37,238 nucleotides of DNA from Syntrophorhabdus sp. PtaU1.Bin058. Its GTDB lineage: Bacteria; Desulfobacterota; Syntrophorhabdia; Syntrophorhabdales; Syntrophorhabdaceae. Shown here one piece after another: positions 8,210 through 17,086 of the stretch. The translations under genes and the position numbers were made by a program. The DNA lies in contig MVRS01000054.1 in NCBI GenBank assembly GCA_002067975.1, positions 1 to 37,238 of the forward strand, written 5' to 3'. Position 1 is the first letter of the stretch. Every line of letters starts with the position of its first letter. The notes under the pieces were generated by a model, which saw only the letters and a list, made by a program, of their open reading frames with translations, made no database searches and had not been told where the DNA came from.

Positions 8210-9397
8210 ATGGACAAGAGAGATCCTATAGTGGTATCGGCAGTAAGAACGGCAATCGGTGACTTTGGAGGTGGTCTCAGGGATGTTAATCAGACTGAAC
8301 TTGCAAGCCTCGTTATGGGCGAGGTATGCAGAAGGGTAAATTTTCCAAAGGAAGAGATTAACGATGTGTACTGGGGTACGGTTATGGTTCGGAGTGATGA
8401 AAACGGGCTTGCCCGTTGCGCAGCGCTGAATGCCGGTATTTCCATGGACGCATCGGCGGTTCAGGTTAATCGGGCTTGCTGTTCGTCCATGGAAGCGCTC
8501 CGTATCGCCTACATGACTATCCGTCTCGGGGAAGCTGACGCTGTGATCGCCGGCGGCGGCGAGAGCATGAGCAACGTGGCATACTCAGTAAAGGGCGCAC
8601 GCTGGGGATTGCGTTTGCAGCATTCGGTATTTTCTGACGGGGTGTGGGACGGACTTTTTGACCAGCATACGGGTCTTCTGATGGGTCTTACGGCTGAAAA
8701 CGTTGCCGAGGAGTTCCATATTTCCAGGGAAGAACAAGATCTCTTTGCGTTTACCAGTCAGATGCGCGCAAAGAAGGCGCTTGAAGGCGGTCGTTTCAAA
8801 GATGAAATCGTGCCTGTTGTCTTGCCCGGAAAACGCGGGGAGCCCGATAAGGTTTTTGATACGGACGAGCATCCGCGGCCCGCAACTACCCTCGAGGCAT
8901 TGGCGCGCCTGCAACCTGCATTTAAGAAGGGCGGTACCGTCACTGCAGGGAATTCATCGGGGCTTAATGACGGCGCCTCGGCAGTTCTGGTAGTCTCGCG
9001 AGAACTGGCAGACAGGTTGAACCTCCGGAGACGATGGAGAATAGTGGGTTCGGCAGCAGTCGGTGTGGAGCCGCGGATCATGGGTATCGGACCCATTCCG
9101 GCAGTGAGGAAAATTATGAGGCAGACGGGCTATCGAATAGAAGATATGCAACTCATCGAGATGAACGAAGCCTTCGCTGCACCTTGCGTTGCAGTAGAAA
9201 AAGAGCTCGGGTTAAATCGGGATATCATGAATGTAAACGGAGGAGGCATCGCGCTTGGGCACCCCATAGGCAATACCGGGTGCAGGCTTGTGGTGAGCCT
9301 TATTCATGAAATGGAGAAAAGGGGTCTGGAGAGGGGCCTGGCCACTCTCTGCGGCGGTGGAGGCAACGGGCAGGCGATTATTGTTGAAAAAAGCTAA
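8210..9397 (+). CDS. Thiolase (acetyl-CoA acyltransferase)
   Basis: A 395-residue type II thiolase, catalysing CoA-dependent cleavage of 3-ketoacyl-CoA (or the reverse condensation) in the cytoplasm. The nucleophilic cysteine is C90 in VNRACCSS. The base histidine is H351 in GHPIG, and the second catalytic cysteine is C381 in LCGGGGNG. Length matches the family (about 390-400). The start follows TTAAGGAGGAAAACGGGA. It opens a three-gene set with enoyl-CoA hydratase and acyl-CoA dehydrogenase, a nearly complete beta-oxidation module lacking only a dedicated 3-hydroxyacyl-CoA dehydrogenase; the upstream SDR could fill that role, though this is speculative. A TetR-type palindrome upstream suggests effector-controlled repression. 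Confidence 0.95.
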   Translation: MDKRDPIVVSAVRTAIGDFGGGLRDVNQTELASLVMGEVCRRVNFPKEEINDVYWGTVMVRSDENGLARCAALNAGISMDASAVQVNRACCSSMEALRIAYMTIRLGEADAVIAGGGESMSNVAYSVKGARWGLRLQHSVFSDGVWDGLFDQHTGLLMGLTAENVAEEFHISREEQDLFAFTSQMRAKKALEGGRFKDEIVPVVLPGKRGEPDKVFDTDEHPRPATTLEALARLQPAFKKGGTVTAGNSSGLNDGASAVLVVSRELADRLNLRRRWRIVGSAAVGVEPRIMGIGPIPAVRKIMRQTGYRIEDMQLIEMNEAFAAPCVAVEKELGLNRDIMNVNGGGIALGHPIGNTGCRLVVSLIHEMEKRGLERGLATLCGGGGNGQAIIVEKS

Positions 9398-9443
9398 GTA
9401 TGGGGATCGAAGTCGAAAATAATCAAAGAAAGGAGCAGCGATA

Positions 9444-10211
9444 ATGATCGAATACACAAGGGACGGTAGGATTGCCATTTTCAGGATTAACCGTCCGGAA
9501 GCAATGGGCGCGATAACCGTCGAGGGCATGAGACAGCTTAATAATGCCCTTATTAATTTTCGTGACGATGATGAACTGTGGGTCGGCATTATTACGGGTA
9601 CGGGTAATGAGGTATTTTGCGCCGGGATGGACGTAAAAGAATTTCTCCCTTTTATCGGTGACACGAAACACATGAAATGGCGCAGACAAGACGGCGTCAT
9701 TCGTGGAATGGACCTGTGGAAACCCATGATCGCGGCTTGCAATGGACTAACGCTGGGAGGAGGCTTAGAGATAAGCCTTGCCTGTGATATCATGATCGCC
9801 TCAGAAAATGCTGTTTTTGGACTCCCGGAAGTGAAAGTGGGGGTTGTCCCGGGCGGCGGAGGCACCACGAGATTACCACGCACGATTCCAAGGCGGCTTG
9901 CAGCAGAAATGCTCTTCACGGGTAAGACAATAAAGGCACAGGAAGCATATCGCATCGGCCTGGTAAATAAAGTGGTCCCGTCCGATCAGCTAATGGAAGA
10001 AGCAAAAAAGATGGCGCAGGCGATATGTGAAGCAGCCCCCCTTGCTGTCCGATATGTAAAAGAACTTATGGTCAGAGGGGAGGGCATGGCAATTGAAGAG
10101 GCGCTGCGTCTTGAGGATGATATTGAATCTACCTTAATGGCCACGAAGGATTTCTCGGAAGGGATAACGGCGTTTGCGGAAAAAAGAAGACCGAATTTTG
10201 AAGGAAGGTGA
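9444..10211 (+). CDS. Enoyl-CoA hydratase/isomerase (crotonase family)
   Basis: A 255-residue crotonase-fold protein. Both glutamates of classical hydratases are present: E109 in GGGLEIS and E129 in LPEVKVG. The oxyanion-hole segments FCAGMDVKEF and LTLGGG are also intact. This predicts water addition across 2-enoyl-CoA rather than a purely non-catalytic or isomerase variant. The start follows GAAAGGAGCAGCGATA. It lies 46 bases after the thiolase and about 95 bases before the acyl-CoA dehydrogenase in the same orientation, consistent with one operon. Confidence 0.94.
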   Translation: MIEYTRDGRIAIFRINRPEAMGAITVEGMRQLNNALINFRDDDELWVGIITGTGNEVFCAGMDVKEFLPFIGDTKHMKWRRQDGVIRGMDLWKPMIAACNGLTLGGGLEISLACDIMIASENAVFGLPEVKVGVVPGGGGTTRLPRTIPRRLAAEMLFTGKTIKAQEAYRIGLVNKVVPSDQLMEEAKKMAQAICEAAPLAVRYVKELMVRGEGMAIEEALRLEDDIESTLMATKDFSEGITAFAEKRRPNFEGR

Positions 10212-10306
10212 AGGGATTGAGCTGATACAACCGGAGTGTGCGCAAAGATCGCTTACAGACGACAATGCCGATCAGCCGGCTGGTTAATACGGATCAGGAG
10301 GGAATC

Positions 10307-11464
10307 GTGGAGTTTGGACTTTCGGACATTCAATTAGATATAAAACGTGCTGCACGGGAATTTGCCGAGGGTGAATTTTTAAAGGTGGCCCGAGAGTGCG
10401 ACCGGGCCGAGAAGATAGATATGGGACTCCTGCAAAAGGCGCGGGAACTCGGGTTTGTCGGTATCTTTATTGATGAAAAATATGGTGGCATGGGTATGGG
10501 GTTTCTGGAGACGGCAATAGTAATGGAAGAGTTCTGGAGAGTCGACCCGGGTATCGGGAGTCAGATCATGTGCCTCCCTTTCGGCAGCGAAATGATAATG
10601 CTTTTCGGCACGGAAGATCAGAAGGAACGCTACCTGACCTCGATCTGCCGGGAGGGCAAGATCGGTGCGGTTGCGGTGACAGAGCCGGATGCAGGAAGCG
10701 ATGTCCTCAACGTATCGACGCGGGCAGTCAGGAAGGACGACGGGTATTGTATCAACGGCTCCAAGATGTTTATTTCTAACGGCGATATTGCAGATTTTTT
10801 CGTCACCCTTTGCCTTACCAACCCTGATGCCGCTCTAAAAACAGGGCGTCACAGCGTCATCGTCGTTGATGGAAACAGCCCGGGTATCGAGCGGAACAAA
10901 ATATGCGGAAAACTGGGGATCAGGGCACACGATACAGCCGAGATCACCTTCAACAACGTATGGGTACCGGAGCAAAACCGTATCGGTCAGGAAGGCAAAG
11001 GGTTTGAGTGCTTCATGGCCTTTTTTAACCGCTCACGGGCTTACATCGCGGCCCAGGGTGTGGGCATAGCCCAGGGTGCATTGGAGCTGGCGTTGCGTCA
11101 CACTAAGAATAGAAAGGTTTTTGGAAAACCACTGGCATCGAGCGAAATTGTACAGGTTACCCTTGCCGAGATGGCCACGTTGACGGAAGCCGCCAGAAAT
11201 CTTACATATAAAGCGGCCTGGAAAGTGGACAAGGGAACGATCGAGCCGGCCCTCATTTCAATGGCGAAATGGTATGCCGGTGAAGTAGGGGTAAGGGTAG
11301 TGGACGAAGCCCTTCAACTCCACGGTGGGTATGGCTATATTGATGAGTACGACATCGGCCGGCTATATCGGGACGCAAAGATAGTGGAGATTTACGAAGG
11401 GGCAAAGGCAATTGAAAAACTAATTATCGGACGGCATCTGGTAAAGGGACAAGTATCGTTTTAA
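10307..11464 (+). CDS. Acyl-CoA dehydrogenase
   Basis: A flavin-dependent acyl-CoA dehydrogenase with the usual N-terminal helical, middle beta and C-terminal helical domains. FAD and substrate motifs include AVTEPDAGSD and QLHGGYGY. The catalytic base is E364 (IYEGA), the position used by medium-chain-type enzymes. The open frame reaches back to 10238, but I choose the GTG at 10307. It follows AGGAGG at a good distance and gives a 385-residue protein starting MEFGLSD, matching the family's usual start and length. The enzyme would oxidise an acyl-CoA to the 2-enoyl-CoA used by the hydratase just upstream. Electrons normally pass to an electron-transferring flavoprotein, not seen here. Confidence 0.94.
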   Translation: MEFGLSDIQLDIKRAAREFAEGEFLKVARECDRAEKIDMGLLQKARELGFVGIFIDEKYGGMGMGFLETAIVMEEFWRVDPGIGSQIMCLPFGSEMIMLFGTEDQKERYLTSICREGKIGAVAVTEPDAGSDVLNVSTRAVRKDDGYCINGSKMFISNGDIADFFVTLCLTNPDAALKTGRHSVIVVDGNSPGIERNKICGKLGIRAHDTAEITFNNVWVPEQNRIGQEGKGFECFMAFFNRSRAYIAAQGVGIAQGALELALRHTKNRKVFGKPLASSEIVQVTLAEMATLTEAARNLTYKAAWKVDKGTIEPALISMAKWYAGEVGVRVVDEALQLHGGYGYIDEYDIGRLYRDAKIVEIYEGAKAIEKLIIGRHLVKGQVSF

Positions 11465-11616
11465 AGGATGGATTATCCGGTTTCCGCGGCATCGATTCAA
11501 CGATCGTATGCTCAAGGCTTTCTTGTAGACACGATAAACCCGCATTATCCTTTTTCCTGAATATCAGGGAATATTCGACAAAAAGATTGATAGTAAGCCG
11601 TTTACAGGACAGGACG

Positions 11617-11976
11617 CTACAGGCCGAGGATATTTTTGATGGTCTGTTTCAGCTCCCGCGTATCTGCCGACTTGACAACGTAGCCGTCGGATACCCAGCT
11701 CGAAAAATCCTGCTTGAACTCTCCGTATGCGGAACAGAGGATCACCGGCTGGTCCTTGTTGGCGTTCTTTATCTCATTTAAGGCCTGAATGCCGTCCATG
11801 CCCGGCATCTTTATATCGAGCACAACGAGATCGAACCGTCCCTGTTTGAGCTTGTCCAGGGCCTCAAACCCGTTCGAGGCGAGATCTACCTCGAACCCTT
11901 CATCCTCAAGCTCTTCCTTAAAAAGCAACCGTATGTTCTCTTCGTCATCTACTACCAGAATCCTTGCGTTCTTCAT
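11617..11976 (-). CDS. Single-domain response regulator (CheY/Spo0F-like)
   Basis: A 119-residue stand-alone receiver domain. The acidic pair D10/D11, the phosphoacceptor D54 in VVLDIKMPG, S82 and K102 are all in place, so it should be phosphorylatable. There is no output domain, so it must act through protein contacts or pass phosphate on. Its ATG overlaps the stop of the histidine kinase gene (ATGA), so the pair is almost certainly cognate and translationally coupled. It is the last gene of the galT-glgA-kinase-regulator operon. Confidence 0.93.
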   Translation of the reverse strand: MKNARILVVDDEENIRLLFKEELEDEGFEVDLASNGFEALDKLKQGRFDLVVLDIKMPGMDGIQALNEIKNANKDQPVILCSAYGEFKQDFSSWVSDGYVVKSADTRELKQTIKNILGL

Positions 11977-13742
11977 AAAAACTCCTCTTTTGTCGTATGA
12001 TTTTTTACAGGGAGGTATATGATGAACGTTACTCCCTTCCCTGCTATATTTTCCACATCGATATGACCCTTGTGATTCTTGATGATCTTGTTGGAGATGG
12101 CAAGGCCCAGCCCCGTCCCCCGCTCTTTCGTCGTAAAGAAGGGATTGAATACGTTATCGATAATCGCCGGGTCGATGCCCCCGCCGGTATCGGTAATGGA
12201 GATGGCAATGAAAGGCTTGTTCTCATACGTAGCCTGTTTTGTCTGTATCGTTATGGTGCCCCGGCCGTGCATGGCCTCATGGGCGTTTATGAGGATATTG
12301 ATGAGGACCTGTTTTAATTGCTGGCTGTCGCATGCAATAGGGGGAAGTCCGGGGTCATAGGTCTTTACGATCCTGACCTCTTCCCAGGACGCATCCGACG
12401 TAAGGAGGTAGAGTGTCTCGTCGAGATAGTCGTTGATATTGCAGGTTTCGGCAAGAAGGGGTGTTTCCTTGACGTAATTGAGGACCTCGTTGAGTATTGA
12501 CTCAAGCCTCGTAACCTCATTGAGAATGATGCTGATGTATTTGTTTTCGGTACGGCCGAGGTCTACCTGTTTGGCAAGCCTTTTGGTAAACCCCCCGATG
12601 ATGACAAGGGGGTTTTTTATCTCGTGTGCGATGTTGGCGGTCATCTCCCCGAGGCTCCGGAATTTTTCCTGTTCGATGAGCCTCTTCTGCGCATCGCCCA
12701 GTTCCCTTACGGCATCCCTGAGGCGGGTGTTCAGCAGGGTATTCTCCAGCCCGCTCGATATGTAATTGGCTATCGTATTGATAAGGTACTGGCCGTCCTC
12801 CCCGAGGGTATAATTCTGCCCTGTCTTCTCGCCGCATATGGTCAGCGTTCCAAGGACGCGGTTCTTTGATATCACGGGCGCGGAGAAAAGCGAGAACCTG
12901 AAGCCGCTCTCATACTCATCGGGCGAACAGTCCTTCATCGACACGGCACGGAGAAGCCTCGTCGCCGTCCCTTCCAGCTCCCTCACGTGATCCTGAACAG
13001 AGGGGTCGATAACGCCGTATGTAAAACGATGGACATCGAGTTTAAGAGGGGAATATTCAAGCTTAATGGTAACGAACGTCGCATTGAGCGACTTGGCTAT
13101 GATCAGGGCTATGTTCTTCAGGAGTTCATGCGGTTCTGCGTTGGACGTGAGCACCTTCCCCAGTTCCGAAAGTGTTGCGAGCTCGCTGATCCTTTTTTTT
13201 GAAGAGAGGATCAGCTCATAGGAACGGAGTATCCCGCCGATCTCCCGGGAAAGGATGGAGAGAAAGATCTTTTCCGCGTCATGGAGCGCGTCCCTGCTCA
13301 CGGCGCTCAGGACCAGCACCCCGTAAAGGTAGCTGTCGTCCGCAAGGGGGAGAAATGCAAATGCCTTGTAGTTTTCGAGCTTCTCGTCCAGTTCCGGGTA
13401 GAACAGGCAGCCGAACCGGGGCGGCACGTCCCGTATCGTATAAAAGAGCGGTGACCGTTTCTGCGCCACGCTTCCCACGATGCCCTCGCCGACATGGCAC
13501 CGGTACTGGTTCAGGATCTTGAAAAGGACGCTCTTTTGATTGGCGAAGCGGCACGTAAGCCTCTTGTCCTTGTCGAACGTATAGATTATGACCTCCTCGC
13601 AGGACATATCCCGGGAGATGATATTCAGGATAGAGTTTATGCGTGAAGTCAGTTCAAGGTTCGAATGGGAGATCTCGATGATCTTCCCGAGAAGATCAAC
13701 GGGATTCACGCTTTGCGATTGCTTTTTTATAGAGTCCGACAT
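11973..13742 (-). CDS. Cytoplasmic GAF-domain sensor histidine kinase
   Basis: A 589-residue histidine kinase without evident membrane segments. The N-terminal half looks like two GAF-type sensory domains (about 20-165 and 195-330), then a coiled-coil linker. The HisKA domain has its phosphoacceptor H373 in AHEIKNP. The HATPase domain carries the N box (NILINAHEAM), G1 (DTGGGID) and G2 (GTGLGLAI). The predicted start at 13742 overlaps the end of glgA by 47 bases and has only a weak ribosome-binding site; a GTG at 13709 is an alternative that would shorten the protein by 11 residues. GAF domains suggest an intracellular small-molecule, redox or gas signal. The operon with glgA hints at a link to carbon storage. 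Confidence 0.92.
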   Translation of the reverse strand: MSDSIKKQSQSVNPVDLLGKIIEISHSNLELTSRINSILNIISRDMSCEEVIIYTFDKDKRLTCRFANQKSVLFKILNQYRCHVGEGIVGSVAQKRSPLFYTIRDVPPRFGCLFYPELDEKLENYKAFAFLPLADDSYLYGVLVLSAVSRDALHDAEKIFLSILSREIGGILRSYELILSSKKRISELATLSELGKVLTSNAEPHELLKNIALIIAKSLNATFVTIKLEYSPLKLDVHRFTYGVIDPSVQDHVRELEGTATRLLRAVSMKDCSPDEYESGFRFSLFSAPVISKNRVLGTLTICGEKTGQNYTLGEDGQYLINTIANYISSGLENTLLNTRLRDAVRELGDAQKRLIEQEKFRSLGEMTANIAHEIKNPLVIIGGFTKRLAKQVDLGRTENKYISIILNEVTRLESILNEVLNYVKETPLLAETCNINDYLDETLYLLTSDASWEEVRIVKTYDPGLPPIACDSQQLKQVLINILINAHEAMHGRGTITIQTKQATYENKPFIAISITDTGGGIDPAIIDNVFNPFFTTKERGTGLGLAISNKIIKNHKGHIDVENIAGKGVTFIIYLPVKNHTTKEEFL

Positions 13743-15153
13743 ATTCTTTCGCGGATCTCTCCCACGAGAAATCCTCTGCCATACATCTCTTCATGAGGGC
13801 AGTCCAGGCATCTTTATTCCGGTATACCGAAAGGGCCCTTGTGACCGCGTCGAGCATCGCTTCCTTTGCATAGTCATGGAATTTAAAGCCTGTCCCGGTA
13901 TCGGGTTCCGCCGTGTAGTCCGTAATCGTATCTTCAAGTCCTCCGACCCCCCTCACGACCGGCACCGTTCCGTATTTGAGGCTGTAGAGCTGGTTGAGAC
14001 CGCAGGGTTCGTACCGGGAGGGCATAAGAAACATATCCGCGCCGGCCTCGATAAGGTGGGCAAGCTTGTTGTCATAGGCAATCTTGATGGAGAATGATTT
14101 CGGGAACTGCTTTGCCAGTTGCGAGAGAAGCTCATGGTATTTCCGCTCGCCCGTGCCGAGAACGACATACTGGGCGCCGAGGGCAAGCATCTCTTCCAGC
14201 GATGACCCTATAAGGTCAAAACCTTTCTGGTCGGCAAGCCTTGAGATGGTGGCGATAAGCGGGACGTCTTCCTGGACGGCCAATCCGAAGGTGTCCTGGA
14301 GGGAGCCCTTACAGATCTTTTTGTTCGCCAGTTTGTCAACGGTGTAACGTGCCGGGATGAAGCCGTCCTTTTCGGGGTTCCAGTCGGTGTAGTCGATGCC
14401 GTTTATGATGCCGTAGAGATCATCCTTTCTTGTCCGGAGGATGCCGTCGAGGCCGCAGCCGAACTCGTCCGTCTGGATCTCCTCGCTGTATTGTTTGCTC
14501 ACCGTATTGATAATGTCGGAAAAGACAATGCCGCCCTTGAGGAAATTGATGTTCCCGAAGAACTCAATAAAGTCAGGCGTAAAGTATTCCCATCCGATAT
14601 TAAGGAGGTGCATGTCGTAATGCCAGAAGATCCCCTGGTATCCGAGGTTGTGGATGGTGAGAAGCGTGGCCGCTTTACTGAGCACAGGATCGTTGTTATA
14701 GAGGATCTTGAGGAATACGGGGGTGAGGGCGGTTTCCCAGTCGTTGCAGTGGATCACGTCCGGGACATAACCGGTGACCTTGATCGCCTCGAGGATGCTC
14801 TTTGCAAAAAAGACAAAGCGTTCGGCATTATCCAGGTAATCGCCGTCGGGTGTGCTGTAAAGATAATCCCTGTAATAGTATTCGTCTTTTTCTACGAGGT
14901 ATGCGGTAATGCCGTCGTACTCACTCTCAACGACCTCCGCGTCGATGTAGCTCTGGGATATGGGACACGCGATCTTGTAATTTTTATACCGCATGGGGAA
15001 TCCCTGTTCCTCGATGCCTTTGTGTTTCGGAAGGATGACCCTTACCTCAACGCCGAGTTTTTTCAGGGCCTTCGGGAGCGCCCCTGTTACGTCCGCAAGG
15101 CCGCCGGTTTTGACAAAAGGATAGATTTCAGGAGAAGCGATTAATATTTTCAT
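13696..15153 (-). CDS. glgA: Glycogen/starch synthase
   Basis: A 485-residue GT5-family glucosyltransferase that extends alpha-1,4-glucan from ADP- (or UDP-) glucose. The N-terminal nucleotide-sugar motif KTGGLADV starts at K15. The C-terminal Rossmann domain has the retaining-GT signature in RYEPCGLNQLYSLKYG, with the acidic residue and the acceptor loop intact. Length is typical for bacterial GlgA (about 475-490). The start follows TAGGGGGTCACT, 9 bases after galT. The end overlaps the kinase gene. No glgC or glgB is in the window. Confidence 0.96.
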   Translation of the reverse strand: MKILIASPEIYPFVKTGGLADVTGALPKALKKLGVEVRVILPKHKGIEEQGFPMRYKNYKIACPISQSYIDAEVVESEYDGITAYLVEKDEYYYRDYLYSTPDGDYLDNAERFVFFAKSILEAIKVTGYVPDVIHCNDWETALTPVFLKILYNNDPVLSKAATLLTIHNLGYQGIFWHYDMHLLNIGWEYFTPDFIEFFGNINFLKGGIVFSDIINTVSKQYSEEIQTDEFGCGLDGILRTRKDDLYGIINGIDYTDWNPEKDGFIPARYTVDKLANKKICKGSLQDTFGLAVQEDVPLIATISRLADQKGFDLIGSSLEEMLALGAQYVVLGTGERKYHELLSQLAKQFPKSFSIKIAYDNKLAHLIEAGADMFLMPSRYEPCGLNQLYSLKYGTVPVVRGVGGLEDTITDYTAEPDTGTGFKFHDYAKEAMLDAVTRALSVYRNKDAWTALMKRCMAEDFSWERSAKEYVGLYKKAIAKRESR

Positions 15154-15162
15154 AGTGACCCC

Positions 15163-16164
15163 CTATATCTGCGTTTCTTTCAAATATTCCGTAGCCTCTT
15201 CCGGCGGCGTGGGATTGATGTAAAACCCCGTCCCCCACTCGAAGCCCGCCATCTTGGTCAGCCGTGGTATTATTTCGATATGCCAGTGGTAGTGGGGCAT
15301 CTGCCCGTTCCCGAAGGGCGCCGTGTGGATAATATAGTTATATGGCGGTGCATTGAGCACCCTGTCATATTTCTTAAGGACCGTGGAGAGTGCCTCGGCG
15401 AGGGAGAGATACTCGTCGGTCTTCTCGTAGGAGGCAAAGTAGGGCTCATGTCGCTTCGGCAGGACCCAGGTTTCAAAAGGAAAGCGGGAGGCATAGGGCG
15501 ACAGCGCAATGTATTTGTCGTTTTCAAAGACGACGCGGACGTTATCCTCTTTTTCCTGGGCAATAATATCGCAGAAGACGCACCTGTCTTTAAACTTATA
15601 ATAATTGAGACCGCCGTTGATCTCTTCGACGACCCTCCGCGGAACGATCGGGAGGGCGATGAGCTGCGAATGGGAATGGTCCAGCGATGCCCCTGCCACA
15701 GAGCCATGGTTTTTGAAGACCATAATATATTTGAGCCGCTGGTCCTTTATAAGGTCCAGGATCCTCGCCCTGTAAGCGATAAACACACGCTGTATACCTT
15801 CGAGATTCATATTTGACAGCGTTTCGCCGTGGTTAGGGGTCTCGATGATCACCTCGTGCGCCCCCACCCCGTTCATCTTATCGTACAGACCGATACCTTC
15901 CTTGTCGAGGTTCCCCTCGACCCTGAGGGCCGGAAACTTGTTCGACACAACCCGCAGCAGCCAGCCGGGCCCGTTCGGAACGGAGCCGTCCTGTCTTGTC
16001 GCATATATCTCAGGGGGAGTCATGTTCTCATTTCCCGTACAGAGCGGGCACATAGGGGCCTTGGCAGGCGGCGCCTCTTCAACGAAGAAGACGGGCCTTT
16101 TCCCCCTTTCAGTGGAAATGATAACCCATCTGTCAATAATAGGATCCTTTCTCAGTTCCGGCAT
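15163..16164 (-). CDS. galT: Galactose-1-phosphate uridylyltransferase family protein
   Basis: A 333-residue GalT-type HIT-superfamily nucleotidyltransferase, which transfers UMP between hexose-1-phosphates through a histidine intermediate. A Zn-type cysteine pair C39/C42 (CPLC) and a second pair in CVFC are visible. The active-site triad is H163-S-H165-S-Q167, in place of the HPHGQ of the E. coli enzyme; H165 is the predicted nucleophile. HYHWHIEIIPR near the C-terminus matches the family's third His motif. The HSHSQ variant is common in proteins annotated as GalT in deltaproteobacteria and Gram-positives, where true substrate preference may differ (for example ADP-glucose metabolism). Genomic coupling to glgA supports a role in supplying or recycling nucleotide sugar. 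Confidence 0.9.
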   Translation of the reverse strand: MPELRKDPIIDRWVIISTERGKRPVFFVEEAPPAKAPMCPLCTGNENMTPPEIYATRQDGSVPNGPGWLLRVVSNKFPALRVEGNLDKEGIGLYDKMNGVGAHEVIIETPNHGETLSNMNLEGIQRVFIAYRARILDLIKDQRLKYIMVFKNHGSVAGASLDHSHSQLIALPIVPRRVVEEINGGLNYYKFKDRCVFCDIIAQEKEDNVRVVFENDKYIALSPYASRFPFETWVLPKRHEPYFASYEKTDEYLSLAEALSTVLKKYDRVLNAPPYNYIIHTAPFGNGQMPHYHWHIEIIPRLTKMAGFEWGTGFYINPTPPEEATEYLKETQI

Positions 16165-16182
16165 GTGCTACTCCCCGATATT

Positions 16183-16211
16183 TTGACTTGGTGGGAAACA
16201 CGTGATATGAA
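16183..16211 (+). promoter_or_regulatory. Sigma70-type promoter of the rhomboid gene
   Basis: TTGACT (16183-16188) and TATGAA (16206-16211) are separated by exactly 17 bases in the 55-base divergent gap between galT and the rhomboid gene. The expected start near 16218 is only a base or two before the ATG at 16220, which would make a leaderless or nearly leaderless mRNA. Confidence 0.5.
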
Positions 16212-16219
16212 TTACGAAA

Positions 16220-16882
16220 ATGATACCCATAAAGGATAATATTCCAACACGCACTATCCCAATTATAACAGTGGGCTTGATCATTGTAAATATATTAATT
16301 TTTCTGTGGCAGACAATAGCCCTTCACGGGACTGCCGGCGATGCGGTCTATAGATATTACGGATTGATCCCAAGGGAATTTGCAACAGCAATAACAACGA
16401 GATGGGACCTCCTTCCTTACAACGTGCTCACCGTATTTACCTCCATGTTCCTCCACGGGGGCTTCATCCATCTCGGAGGGAACATGCTTTACCTCTGGAT
16501 ATTCGGCAATAACATAGAGGACGCCCTTGGCCATATGCGCTTCATATTTTTCTATCTCCTCTCCGGCGTAGTTGCCGCTGCCTTCCAGTTTTTCTACGAC
16601 CCGGCCTCTTCCGTCCCCATGATCGGGGCAAGCGGGGCAATATCGGGGGTCCTCGGTGCCTACTTAGTGCTTTACCCTCACGCGAGGATCAAGACCATAC
16701 TGATTATCATCATCTTTATCAAGATCGTTGAACTCCCCGCTATCCTGCTTTTAACGCTGTGGTTTTTTGTGCAACTGCTCTATTCGCACATGGAGGGTGT
16801 CGCCTGGTATGCCCATATAGGCGGGTTCATCTTCGGGCTCGTGACGGTGAAGCTCCTCGTCCGGAAAAAGCGGCGGACGTAG
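16220..16882 (+). CDS. Rhomboid-family intramembrane serine protease
   Basis: A 220-residue polytopic membrane protein with about six hydrophobic helices. The rhomboid catalytic serine is S138 in GASGAISG and the histidine is H199 in YAHIGGF. The conserved HGGFIHLGGNMLYLW segment that opens the active-site region is also present. Such enzymes cleave transmembrane substrates within the inner membrane. No ribosome-binding site precedes the ATG (GATATGAATTACGAAA), consistent with the promoter position. An ATG at 16207 opens only a 10-codon frame. It is divergent from galT and followed by a repeat element, so it is probably a single-gene unit. Confidence 0.93.
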   Translation: MIPIKDNIPTRTIPIITVGLIIVNILIFLWQTIALHGTAGDAVYRYYGLIPREFATAITTRWDLLPYNVLTVFTSMFLHGGFIHLGGNMLYLWIFGNNIEDALGHMRFIFFYLLSGVVAAAFQFFYDPASSVPMIGASGAISGVLGAYLVLYPHARIKTILIIIIFIKIVELPAILLLTLWFFVQLLYSHMEGVAWYAHIGGFIFGLVTVKLLVRKKRRT

Positions 16883-16903
16883 AATGGACGGTGAACCCGT
16901 AAG

Positions 16904-17033
16904 TCGTGAGGCGTAAGTCGTAAGGGGGAAAGGCAGCGGAGAGCGGAGAGTGAAAAGCATAAACCCGTAAGGTGTTAATCGTTAAGGGGTATGAGGTTTA
17001 ATCGCCTCACGCCTGACGACTTACGCCTCACGA
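16904..17033. repeat. Inverted-repeat element made of short degenerate repeats
   Basis: The 22-base arm at 16904-16925 (TCGTGAGGCGTAAGTCGT plus four bases) is complementary to 17012-17033 at 21 of 22 positions. The 86-base interior carries further fragments of the same kind (CCCGTAAGG, CGTTAAGG) and a GCGGAGAGCGGAGAGTG stretch. TTTTT follows at 17036-17040, so the structure could end transcription of the rhomboid gene. A second element with 22-base arms occurs at 33986-34130. Confidence 0.7.
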
Positions 17034-17086
17034 GATTTTTGCTGATCGCTGAAGGCTGTCAGCTTAATGTAAAAAGGGTGACGTTA

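Noticed and set aside
11465-11616. Search for a bidirectional terminator between the convergent dehydrogenase and response regulator genes
   Set aside because: Only a short CCTGA/TCAGG stem with T's on the wrong side is present; no good terminator seen.
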